Below are positions 24,921-35,701 of a DNA stretch of 64,000 bases, one piece after another. Source of the DNA: Henricia sp. BOLD:AAB3569 (Eukaryota > Echinodermata > Asteroidea > Spinulosida > Echinasteridae); contig JBBELK010000461.1 in assembly GCA_037783545.1 (NCBI GenBank), positions 930,001 to 994,000 of the forward strand, read 5' to 3'. Numbering within the stretch: position 1 is the stretch's first letter; each line of letters starts with the position of its first letter. The notes beneath the pieces are model-generated. The model saw nothing but the letters and a program-made list of their open reading frames with translations. It had not been told where the DNA came from and did no database searches. The position numbers and the translations under genes are program-made.

Positions 24921-27912
24921 ATGTCCCAAAACAACGGTGAAAGTGTAAGAACGTCTGAAAAAGAAGATGAGTTCCAAGTTCGCCGTCGGAGGATAGCTGA
25001 AGTGTTTATGGCTGCCTATGGCAAAGGTACATTATTGACCTTTTGTTATCTCATCATTAAATATTCCTTTTAAAAACAATTCTGTCTTTTAGTTTTTCCA
25101 TGTAGAGCTTGGACCACATGCCTTTAAAATTAACTTGTCATTTCATTAAAATTGCAAGGAAAATCATTCTTGTAATAACTACATTTACAAGCTGCAATAC
25201 CGAGGATGCACTTCATGTTATACATTTTGTGCCTCCAAACTGTGATTAGTTTCGAATCTTTTATTTTTTTGGGAGACGAAAACAAAATCAAGGAATGTAT
25301 TATGTAGAGCAATTTGTCTAAAAAGAGGTGCATCATTAAAAATCAACCAAATAGCTTAAGTGCATCAGGCTAAAGTGGAAGCCCTGGTTGTTTTAGAGCC
25401 TGCAAATTTAGAGTTCTTCAACTTGGTCACAGCATAATAGATCATCAATTTGTTAAAAACGAAGGTGTGTACGTCAGTTTTTAGAGTACATTGTATTACG
25501 GCCAGGGAGGGATGTAGAACGTGTAGAGATTTTGATTTTAACAAAAACTGCAATTTCCTGTAAAAAGATTTGGTTAAAGATTCCCTTTTGAGCAACGATT
25601 TTGATAGAAAAAAAAGAAGGTTCTATTGAAAGTATAGGCCTTTTAAGCATATTATATAAAAACAAGCCTATACTTTCAGTATTTGGAAGTAGTCACAGCA
25701 TTTGCCTCATTTTGTATTTCAAAACAGGTCAAGTTTGACTGAAGGAAATCCACAATAACTTGTTTCCAAAAACCCTCTGGCAATGAGACTCCTGACTCCC
25801 CTCATTTTAAAAGGGTTTCCAAGCTGTTTAAGACTAAATAAAATATACCTAACCTACGAGATCTGCCTCAATGTGTTGCACAGATCTAAAGAACATTGAT
25901 CCTAAGAGGTTAGAGGAATTACAGAGACGTCGAGAGGAGAATAATGAGACTGAGACTAAACCGGGATCTCCTTACAACATCCACACAGTCATCTGGATTC
26001 TTGGGTCCTTTGCAGTTCTGTACTACACCAACCTCATCCCAGCCATCAAAACAGATCACAGAATATACAGGTACTATTATTACTCATGAGGGGATGTTTA
26101 CAGTCATGGTTCGTGTGGTCCGAATGCTTGGTACTGAAATTGGGGGGGCGGGGGGGGGGGGGGGGGGGGGGGGGCGGGCGGGGGGGGTGTGGGGAAGTGC
26201 AGGTCGTACAAGTACCTCTATGCTGCTTAATAATCGGTTATTGTATTGAATTGTATATGTGAAAATTTAAAATAAATTTGAATAATTTTCTTAGTTTGTT
26301 ATATTAGGTAGCTCTTTCAAATGAGAGATCAGAAGAAAAAAAATCACCAAATTGAAATACATGTAGTGAAACAAAAAGTGCAGTTTCTGAAACTTTTGAC
26401 AGATCCGAATCCAGATCCCGAGTTGTTTTACCGCGCAGAAACAAACAAAACTGCTCTCAACTATGATCTCAAGTCACGTGAATTGCAATTTATTTACAAA
26501 ATTTTTCTAATTTCTGTTCTAAATTTCACCCACGACATTTATCGTAAATAAACAAGCAGCCTAAATTTGTTTGTATCGCGTATATCGCTTCTGAAAATTG
26601 ACACGGTTTTACTCACACAAAAATCTTTGTGATGTTTACGTCGCCATTTTGGATCTAGCGCCGAACCATCTCTCGAGAAGAATTCCACAGATCACAGATC
26701 TGTGCGAAGTGAACGAGTTCACCTTGGATCTGCGCAGATTTGAATCCGGATCCTTCCGAAACAAACATGCCTAAAATTTCAAAATTAATGTTTGCCTCTG
26801 TTTGTGTTATACGAATGCTAAAAAACAATTTTTACAAGTTTGCTAAAAGCTATATTTGTAACTGATTTGCAGATCATGGCTATACTTGGGTCTGGTTTTG
26901 ATGGGAATTCACGTTACTATCGGATTGTATCTCATCGTGGTTCTAAGTTGGATTAAGAAAATCAGCGATTGGGAGAAAGCGTCACCAATGGCCATCCCGG
27001 TAGCCACGGCAATGTTCATCTTGGGTGCTGTCTGGTAAGTGGAATGTCCTTATAAATCTATGGAGTAGTTTCACGTTGTTACAGGTCACTAACACTCCCG
27101 CGTTTGTCCTCTAGGAGAAAGAGAACAATACAATCACCTGCTGCAGCTGAAATATTCCTGTGGTTTTTATACGTGGCAGTACTGGATACTGTCTGGAATT
27201 TCCATATTTTTATTATCCTGGATCCACCGCTCAGTTTGTGCGACATATGACTCATTTTTATAGGAAGGGTCACATTTGGTCCCCAAAATATCACAGTATA
27301 TCTTTGTCAGGCAGTTAGTCATTAAAGATAGTATACATGATTGGTAAACCGTTACAAATAGTTTTATCCCCCTGTGTGATTGAAGGTATGCAAGATAAAA
27401 ACCAACCCGAGCAAAAACCAGCTCAGTATTTTGAGAAAAGTCAAAAAAGGGTTTACAGTCATTTCGCCCTGAACCACTAAGCCCAGCACCACGGCCTGTG
27501 CACGATGTTGTTTTGGGGTGTAGTGTTTGGACGAAGTGGTTTGGGGTCGAAATGACACTTGGGCAAAGTGGTCCAGGGCAAATTGAATTTACGTCTCGCA
27601 AGACGAAAAATTATTGTTTTGCTCATTTCTCAAAGACTATAGTACTTCAGACAAAACTATTTCAGGGGAGGTCATCATGTTTACATTGTAGAGGTTAGGT
27701 GTAAATCTGTGAACATTTCTGATTCCTCGAGATACCAATCATGTATACTGCCTTTAAGGAATTTATGAGTTACAATTATGCATGCTTCATTTCTTTTCTT
27801 TTTCAGTCTCAACATTGCTATATGGCCAGTGTATGGTTTCCTGACTCTGCTCTTGTTATTTACATTGTTTATGGGGTTTATTGTCACCGTTAGTCTGCTG
27901 CCAGACATATGA
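24921..27912 (+). CDS. TMEM128: TMEM128 four-pass membrane protein
   Basis: A small multipass protein of unknown biochemical role. Coding exons: 24921-25026, 25884-26070, 26873-27034 and 27807-27912; 561 nt, 186 aa, all phases close. Seen: a charged N-terminus (MSQNNGESVR), DLKNIDPKRLEELQRRREEN (the family signature before TM1), then four hydrophobic helices: IHTVIWILGSFAVLYYTNLI, LYLGLVLMGIHVTIGLYLIV, AIPVATAMFILGAVWCLNIA running into WPVYGF, and TLLLLFTLFMGFIVTVSLL. The start is the first ATG after an acceptor at 24881-24885 (CCCAG), so the 5' UTR is probably spliced. It converges with TRNT1. I assigned the name from the conserved spacing and NIDP/RRRE motif and the NIAxW...LLLFTxFMG C-terminus. 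Confidence 0.85.
25365..25695. repeat. interspersed repeat with terminal hairpin (TMEM128 intron 1)
   Basis: Contains TGCAATTTCCTGTAAAAAG and a short hairpin GAAAGTATAGGCC ... AGCCTATACTTTC. The same pair of motifs occurs in opposite orientation at 52875-53090 (GRK intron 1). Edges are approximate. Confidence 0.6.
26142..26194 (+). repeat. poly-G tract in TMEM128 intron 2
   Basis: About 50 bases of almost pure G broken by single C or T, starting 71 bp after the exon 2 donor. A strong G-quadruplex candidate on the transcribed RNA; the true length may be uncertain because homopolymers assemble poorly. Confidence 0.8.
26396..26774. mobile_element. MITE family E, copy 1 (eroded ends)
   Basis: Shares a long interior with 38183-38582: GATCCGAATCCAGATCC, CCGCGCAGAAACAAAC, TTTACGTCGCCATTTTGGAT, GAACCATCTCTCGAGAAG. 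The outer GGGCGTGTTTGTTT terminus is degraded here. Confidence 0.75.
27322..27757. mobile_element. TTAA MITE family B, copy 1 (TMEM128 intron 3)
   Basis: TTAA then AGATAGTATACATGATTGGT at the left; CCAATCATGTATACTGCCT then TTAA at the right. The interior shares TTTCGCCCTGAACCA and CACTTCAGACAAAAC-type segments with 51095-51527 in inverse orientation. Confidence 0.85.
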
Positions 27913-27942
27913 AAAAGGTCAGTTGGTGTATGTAAATATTGC

Positions 27943-27948
27943 AATAAA
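27943..27948 (+). terminator. candidate TMEM128 polyadenylation signal
   Basis: AATAAA 31 nt after the stop codon. Confidence 0.4.
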
Positions 27949-29121
27949 TTGTAAAGATTTTGATTGATACTAAAAGGTATGTACACGTTGTATACAAATT
28001 ATACATTTATTACCAAGTGCCTCAAACTTAAAGCAGAATCAGAATTTATTTCAGCTTTTTAAAAATCAACTATAAGCGAACAAAATGCTACCATGTTTAA
28101 GTATGGACATGAAGACAAAATTGGCATTTCAAAAGAATTGAAAAAACCACATCTTTACCAGTGTACACCGTACTGTTCAGCAGGGCCATTGTTTCAGTTA
28201 ATAGATATCAAAGTGACAAATCAGCAAGATCGGTGTTAAGGGGAGTTCACACTATCGCGGGAAAAATCACACTGTTCCATTGGTTTGTACACAAACTGGT
28301 TTGCCGCTTGTGCGCGGCCTATCGCGACGCGCAAAACGTTTTGAGCTGGTTCAAATTTGTTGACCGTGGTGCGCTGACCTTTCCAACGCGCAGCCAATGA
28401 GGTATCAGAGAAGCCTCAAGTTACCAGAGTGGAATTTTCTATTTTGAAATAATCGGAGATTGGGAGCTCATGCAATGCGGTGAGCGCAGCGCGACAGTGT
28501 GTATCCGCCTTTATGCATATAAAAAGAGACTTGACAGAAAAGGCATTGTGTGCATGGAACACACACATGTATTTCTAAAACAACCACAACTGATAATGGC
28601 AGCTTGTCTAAAAATATAATTTTAGATGTAAAGACCAAATCAAAAGTTAATAGTTGCCATTGAAAATAAATATTTTTAAAGCAGTATTTCTTGCTTGAAT
28701 TTAATTTGAGACTTCTGTATTTACATTTCAAAATTTTTCACAATTACTAAGGTTTGTGAGACCATACAAAAGCCAGAATGGCTCCCTCCAGACAACATTC
28801 TGGTTTCTTAATTAACTCTGCTCTTGAAATTACATGTATCTGCATTTACAGTGAGAAGGTTTTTTTTTTTTTTTAGGGTGTGTTGGCGCATTTTTACCGT
28901 AGAAATAATCATTTGCCAATGTGCACAGTGCCAAATAAAAACCTGCCTGGAGGTTTTGCTGATGCACGCAACGGTATTTTGGCAGTAAAAATGGCTTTTT
29001 AGTGGGGTGTGTCATTTCAGCTACTGTGTGTAGTGAGCCAAAGACTAGTATTTTGTCTGCAGTAGAAAACTGTTAACGACATCGCCCAACACATTGCCCA
29101 CAGCTGCTTTTGGAATACAAT
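27949..29121. other. TMEM128-TRNT1 convergent interval
   Basis: About 1.2 kb between the two poly(A) signals. I see no exon. GGGGAGTTCACACTATCGCG near 28240 resembles the TTCACACT termini of other short repeats in the window. Confidence 0.45.
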
Positions 29122-29127
29122 TTTATT
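29122..29127 (-). terminator. candidate TRNT1 polyadenylation signal
   Basis: TTTATT on the plus strand (AATAAA on the minus strand), 44 nt past the TRNT1 stop codon. Confidence 0.5.
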
Positions 29128-29170
29128 TCCAAGAATTACTACACTTCGAGTCCAAGCACACATCCCTCCA

Positions 29171-32100
29171 TCACGTCTTTTCTTTCAGTATTTCCTCCAC
29201 CACCTTAAGCAACTCCTCTCGACTTGCCATGAAGTCACTTTCCATCCAACGCTCTTTGACTTTGTCTAGGAACTCCCCAAACCGTCGCCCCTTGGGCACT
29301 CCCGCTGTGATCAAGTCCTTCCCAGAAACAGGAAACCTAGGTATCTGCCATCGAGCAAGTTTATCAAACAGCTGTTTGTCTCCACGGTACTTGAGGACTT
29401 CTAAGGTGTACTCCAAGACTTTCTTCTCTTTCCCATGAAGCTGTGGAGAGACAATTGATGTTACAATGAAATCTCGATAAGCGAAATTTGAAGGGAATAG
29501 ATTAAGCTTAGCCAATTTAAAACACACACATGTAGTTTGTAAATGTGGCACCTCACATTAATACTCCTGGGCAGTGGGCTCTTAACAGCATTCCTTAATT
29601 TGACCACTGCTCACGAGCTAATCAAACAAAACTTCTACTACCCCTCACAGGTTCCGATTTACTCGTGGAGAGAGAGCTTTTTATGGCCGAAGGGAACAAG
29701 CATTATGAATGTGGCTTGGATTTAAAGGAGGCTAAAGAGCAGGTCCAGATCACTTTTTTTTTCCCCATGAGTTTTTAGATTTTGATGCCATTCTGAAATT
29801 TCGTGCTCTAAATCCGTATATTTTCAAGGATATCGTTAAAAAACCACCGATGTTTTGTAAACTAATTTATCCGGTTCCATACAGCAGTGCAATTGCTTCC
29901 ATGTCCAAATTAGAGATTGAAAATTCCCCGTTTTCTTCCCATCGATAGTATTTTACATGAAACAAAATCCATTTTCTGAATTCTGAAAATTAACCAAGCT
30001 TTTAAATTTGATACATCCAAATATTGAGCAATGTACCGGGTGCATGCATATTTAGCATTTAAGTGAAACATTCCAAGCGATTTTGTCCAAAGTAAGTGAA
30101 AAATCAGACTTAAACAAGTCCAATTTATCCAGGGTTTACTGAATTCAACACTCCAGGGACCTATTTCATAAAGCCCACTTATAAACATTCTTAACTTATG
30201 TTTTTAAAAATAGAAAAAAATATATTTTATTGTTCCTAAATCCGCTTAAAAATGTTTTTAACTTTTATGAAATAGACCCAGGTTTTTAGGCAGTCCTCAT
30301 TTATCACAAGTTGATAAAATTATTTTGTTATCAAGATATCAATCAAATCACCAACAGGTACTGACTTACAGCAACTAAGATGTCCTGATACGGCTTGAGT
30401 TGATTGCTGGGGTGGTATTTATCGTCTCTTTCCACGACTACAAACAGCGCTGTTTTTCTCTCATCAGCTGAGATTCTAAGACGTGCTTCCAGCTCCATAA
30501 CCTCCATTTCGTCTCTTAGCATGGACGACAAAAGGGTAATAGGCCGTGGATACATGGTTCGTGATCTCTCCCATACGCGCCGGAAGTTTGTGATGTTGGT
30601 TTTCACTGGTAGGCCTGCGGAGAGTATTGTGAAATTCATTTTATTCAAATACAATGTACACTATTCACAATAAAGTTAGGGATATTAATACGTTGTCTAT
30701 TTGAGATTTTTTTTTTAATGACTGTGACAAGGTGCAGATACAATTGTCAAATCATATACAAAATCATTCTAGTGGAATGCATACCCTCAAAAAAATATCT
30801 GCGTACACCCCACAGTATCCCTAACTTTTTGTCAGTAGTGTAAATGTGTTCGTTTACTTTTTTACACAACTCAACTAACCGCTTTGAATTTAAAAAAATA
30901 AATCTTTTATTTGGGTCAATTTATTCATAGCTTCACACACATTTTCGTCAATTTCGTAGAGTTGAAAATGGAAGATCAAATTTTTTTCCCCACTTGGTTT
31001 AAGATATATTCGGTTTTCAAATGTAATATTGGACAAAAAAACCTTGACATTCAGGAATTTGAGTTTTAAGTTTCAACACCATAATTTACCCATATACTGT
31101 GTGAGCTGCAGATCATGCATGCATTCCATAAGGCTGGCTGCATGGTTTCCTGCGACTATCTTCTTCAGTTCCACCCAGATTCTTTCACCGGAAATCCCTG
31201 CAAGACCCTCTCCATTTTCCCGAATTGCATGCAGCGTCTCGGAGCAGTGTGCGTCGGGCCTGTCGACTATACGGCCATAAAATCTGCAGAGTATTTGAGA
31301 ATTGTTGCAATATCCCAGGGTGAGAAGTTTGTCACTGAAGAGACATTGCCATTTTTAATTTGTTCCGGTTTTTACCGGAATAGTCTTTATCACAAACCTC
31401 TGAGACAAGCAAAGTTACAGGAAAAAACGCAACAATCACATTGACAGCAAAATCTTGTACTTTAAAAAAAAAAAGTTGGAGAGAATTGTAAAAGGTCTCA
31501 ACATTATGAAAAAAAAAGGTAGGTCACTCAGAGGATAAGGCTTACTGGCCAAGTTGGCATCGAAAAATGTAGGGGCAACGGGGTCAATTCAGCAGGGCAT
31601 TCAGGCCATTGGCCTCAGAAAGTGTGTATCTTGAAGGGGCATCAGGGCCAACTCAGCAGGGCATGAGGCCATTGGCCTTGGTGACCTCAGTTAATGTCAA
31701 GGCCTGGGGCACCACGGCTAATGCTAAGGTAACAGAAACCACAAGGAACCAAGTTGGTGTGGGTTATAATCCAATTTGGGCTGCATTTAAACAAAAAAAC
31801 TGCAACTTAAAGCATAATAAAATTTAAAAAACTTGCTGTATATGGTACCTCTGTGGATTCAAACCTGAATAAGCCAAGAGAAAATCTTAAATCCTTGGTC
31901 TTTATGGGATGTGAACCCGAACCTTACCTGAAATATCTCAGAATCCTCAAGTAGTCTTCTCTTATTCTCGCCGAGGCATCTCCCACAAACGCAACGAGAT
32001 GCTTCTCTAAGTCTTCTCTACCATTGAAGAAGTCGATCAAGGTGCCATCCAGGCCTACAAGAATAAAAATTCAATTGTTTATCTTACAAGCATGGACTTG

Positions 32101-33394
32101 TAAAAAAATAAAAGTTGACAAAACTCTCAAGTCCCTGTGGGAAAAACATTGATGTAAAAGAACTCAGTAAGACAGTAAACCTTGACCCAACAGGAATCAA
32201 TGACCCAAAATTTTACTTCATGAATAGACCCTTTGCACAGCGGCCATGACAGGGGGCATATTTAAATGATGTGACAATAGATCCACAAAGGGCCTACTCG
32301 TGCATGACACACTGTGACTGCCCCCTGTCATGGCTGCCGTGCAAGGGCTCTATTGACAAGAAAAAGCCAACCACCGTGGATGACCTTACACATACCAAGA
32401 AACATGGAGTTAACAGTAAGGTCCCGTCTTTCGGCATCCGTCCTCCAATCCTTTGTGAATTCCACCTCGGCATGTCGTCCGTCCGTTACGCGATCAATGC
32501 GCAACGTGGTCACCTCAAAGTTCTCGCAATCATTAAGTCTCGCCGTTATGGTGCCATGTTTCTCTCCTTTTGTGTTCAGCATCCGAATGCCTTCACGCTC
32601 AAACATTTCCTTCATTTCAGTGGGCGTGGCCGTGGTGGCAAAGTCAATGTCTTGGGGCTGTTTCTGTGGGAAAGACGATGCAAAGAACTTCATTGAAAGA
32701 AGTACATCTTAAAGGCCTATTTTATCATTTGGAATGACACAAAATGTTACTTTATGAGTTGACAAGAAAACTATACTCAAAGCGTTGAGAGGACTGGAAT
32801 GGACTTTTGACTGACAGGGGCTCGAGAGGACTTGCAGGGACTTGGGAGAGTGAGGGATGTATGAGAACATTCATAGACTTGTGAGGACTTGCAGGGACTA
32901 GCGAGGACTTGCAGGGACTTGAGCATGTGAGGAATACAGAGGACTTGCAGAGACTTGTGAAGATTTGTGGGTGTTTGAGAGGAATTCCAGGGATGTGTCA
33001 GGACTTGCAGAGACTTGAGAGGACTTGCAGAGACTTGAGAGGACAACAGGACTTGCAGGGACTTGTGATGGACAATCAACTTCAACAATGCTCTATTCTG
33101 ATCATATCTTCTTCCCAAATCAGGCAAAATGTTTCAAGGATGACAGTAACTACATACCCCCATAAGCAGATCCCTCACCGCTCCTCCAGCAATTCTCAGT
33201 TCATAGTTATTTTGCTTGAAGAGCTCTGCCAGTTGTTTGAGCTCAGGCGTGAACATGGCATGGAACTCCGGCATGTCTAGTTTCATGTTGGCACTGTTGC
33301 AGCTTGCCAGCCTGACTCCAATGAATCTAAACAGAGACTTCACTTGTAGGGCTTGGAATGAGGTCCCAGAACGACGTAGTGCAGACGACAGCAT
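29171..33394 (-). CDS. TRNT1: TRNT1, CCA-adding tRNA nucleotidyltransferase
   Basis: Adds CCA to the 3' end of cytosolic and mitochondrial tRNAs. Six minus-strand coding exons: 33394-33158, 32663-32396, 32054-31928, 31283-31090, 30614-30370 and 29440-29171; 446 aa (human 434), phases close. Class II motifs seen: [13 protein letters not shown] (to residue 79), [10 protein letters not shown] with catalytic Asp84/Asp86, RRDLTVNSM (158-166), [15 protein letters not shown] and [14 protein letters not shown]. The first ATG (33394) is preceded by an in-frame stop and opens a basic, Ser/Leu-rich leader ([19 protein letters not shown]), a likely mitochondrial presequence. Met37 at 33286 (MKLDMPEF) matches the cytosolic start region of the human enzyme. 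It is divergent from EXD3. Certain. Confidence 0.97.
30654..30842. mobile_element. short MITE with AGTTAGGGATA subterminal motifs (TRNT1 intron 4)
   Basis: The left end ACTATTCACAATAAAGTTAG leads into GGATATT. The right end CCCTAACTTTTTGTCAGTAG is its approximate complement. A truncated copy of the same left end begins at 63909. Confidence 0.65.
32223..32354. mobile_element. MITE family G, copy 1 (TRNT1 intron 2)
   Basis: AATAGACCCTTTGCACAGCG with GGCCATGACAGGGGGC at the left; the complement (GCCCCCTGTCATGGC ... GTGCAAGGGCTCTATT) at the right. Copies at 50777-50917 and 57655-57803. Confidence 0.8.
32815..33075. repeat. GAGGACTTGCAGGGACTTG minisatellite (TRNT1 intron 1)
   Basis: More than ten imperfect direct copies of a roughly 20-bp unit built from GGACTTGCAG and AGACTTGAGA. 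Open frames on both strands across it are repeat artefacts. Confidence 0.8.
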
Positions 33395-34619
33395 CTGCTT
33401 ATACACTATTTCAGTCACACGCTTTCTGGACTACCTGTTTGACAATAAAATTGCGATTTCATCACTTTCATGGAAACGGACGTATTTTAAAGCAAAACAC
33501 AGCAATTCCTTGATCCAAACGAAATCTGCTGGAAAGTAACACGAAATGAAACTTTTGAATTTTTTCCCCCTAAGTCCCTAACTCAGATTTAGGAAAGAAT
33601 TCTGATCATTGATCACCACAAAATACATTTTCCTTAATCCTAACTCCCTAGGGTGTATGCAAAATCCTACAATTGATTTGAGGAATGAGGAGTATTAGGG
33701 TTAATATGACTTATTAAACACCAAAAAGTGTTAACATTTTAAAGGGAAGTGAACATTTTCTAGGGTTGTGGGTGAAAAACGGACCCTCCGGATCCTTCCG
33801 GATCTTTTTCAAAAATAGCTACTTAACGAACAGAAAGTGCCTAGTTTGACTTTTAAATACGCTTACATACCTCTACCGCCATGTACGGCCCCAATTTTTA
33901 CTCAGATAAAGATCCGGCATGGAAAAAAAATTGTCCTGCAATTCACAATATGCCTATCTCTTCGGAAATTTCACTTTGTGGAAAGTCGGTGTGCTGTATG
34001 ATTAGAAATTGAGGCAATACATGGTGGTAAAAGGTATGTAAGCGTATTTACATGTAGAAGTCAAACTAGGTACATTCTGTCCATTATATATATAGCCATT
34101 TTTGACAAAGATCCAGATGATTCGGAGGGTCCGACTTTCACAAACTGCCGGTATACTAGAAAAATGTGTAAGAAAAAAATATCTTGCCATACTTACTTGC
34201 CCTTAATATGTTGAATAAGGGCAAATCCTAATTAACATTCATTCTCCCCGACGCAAGCTAAATCAATTACTGATACTTTCTATAGTTTTACTTTTACAGT
34301 TGCACCAAAAGTTGGTCAGGAAATGTTAATGTTTATTATATTATAGAGAGAGGGGCGAGTTGGCCACGTTGATCATGTTGATGACGCGTTAGTAAGGTCT
34401 AAGGAGGGTCGAGTTGGACTTGGATTGCAACTTGGAAAGGAGCGAGTAGGCTACTACATAGGGGCAAAGTTAGGCCCTAATTTCGAGTTGTGACCTGAAA
34501 AAATGTCCCAACAGTATAATCCCTACAATTTGGAGGTTGACCAGAACGGGTCAAATGCTTTCAAAAAGAACTTGAAAGTTCAGCAGACAGCAACAGACGG
34601 GTGACACAGGGCGCAGCCA

Positions 34620-34905
34620 TCTTGAAGCACGCCCTCTTGCATGCAAATGAATACGTTCTACTTTCTAGGGGCGTGCCGCGCTGTCAAAACGGAGGGGGTG
34701 GTCGTAACTTTGCAAAGTTAACTGGTTAATGCCGCACGACCGCATCTCAGGCAAAATGCTCTTCTTCCACGATGTTTTTAACGATGTTTTCTAGAGTTTA
34801 ATGACGATTCGTGTTTGTGCAATTATAATATTGTTTTCCCCACCAGACACGAGGATAGTCAAATGTAAGCACAAGAGGGCGTGCTTCTCTTTGCATGCAC
34901 TGCAC
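34620..34905. mobile_element. foldback element with CACGCCCTCTTGCATGCAAA arms
   Basis: GCACGCCCTCTTGCATGCAAA at the left is mirrored by AAGAGGGCGTGCTTCTCTTTGCATGC at the right (one small insertion). Edges are approximate. Confidence 0.6.
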
Positions 34906-35125
34906 TAGTTCAGTAGTTGTGTGACCGACCGTGGCGCACGCCTGATTACTTATAGGCCTATTTGGTTTAGGCTAATCATGGTTTAATAGATTTAGAGAAA
35001 AATTGCAACTTTATTTAAAAGTTTAGTATTTTAATTGTTTAACCAACTATACATGCCACTTTTGTACAATACAGTGTGATAACAATTGGCTAGTCTTACC
35101 TGTTTGACATAGGCCGACTTTTGTA

Positions 35126-35232
35126 GTCGAGTCCGAGTTTGAGTCGATCTTGAGTCAATGTCTGAGTCCGAGTCTCGAGTCATTAGCCTTGAGTCCGAGT
35201 CGTGAGTCACTTTTCTCGAGTCCCGAGTCACT
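35126..35232. repeat. GAGTCCGAGT tandem array
   Basis: Imperfect direct copies of GAGTCCGAGTC and GAGTC.TGAGTC over about 105 bp, upstream of EXD3. Confidence 0.65.
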
Positions 35233-35701
35233 TGTTCGACAAAATGAAACTGAATCGGCTATAGTTGTACACACAATTCTGTCGGTCGACGCAATGTGTC
35301 ACTGGAGTGAAAACAACGTTGTGCCCATGGTCACATGGTGACAAGCAAAGGAACAAAGCAGTTGTCTACGCAACACACGTATCTAAGCATGAACGAATTT
35401 GTTTTCACTCCGGTCAGGTTGTGTTTATAGTACACTCGTCGAATGATGAAACCAAGGTGCAACATTTCTGTATTTTCAAGTGCCTTGCCATGATATAGCG
35501 TGCACACAGTCAGATGCATGAATATGATGCAACCTTTTTGCAATAAGTTATAAAATTGAATGTCACATTAAGATACAGCTACTTATTTTAATTAAACTTT
35601 TCTTTTTCTTTTAAAACAGAGAGTCTGCTCTAAGGTGATATTTGGATACGTCTGAACTTGCAGAGTGTTTGTGAGCAAGACTAGAGCCGTCATCAAGTAT
35701 C

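Larger units (their letters stand above)
33395..35619. promoter_or_regulatory. TRNT1/EXD3 divergent intergenic region
   Basis: About 2.3 kb between the two start codons, which face away from each other. It contains a foldback at 34620-34905, GGGGCGAGTTGG words near 34350 and a GAGTCCGAGT array at 35126-35232. An AG acceptor at 35617-35619 (AAAACAG) probably ends an EXD3 5' UTR intron. Promoter positions are inferred from layout. Confidence 0.4.

Noticed and set aside
32271..32712. Overlapping plus-strand frames of 141 and 132 aa
   Set aside because: They are the antisense of TRNT1 exon 2 and the adjoining MITE G.
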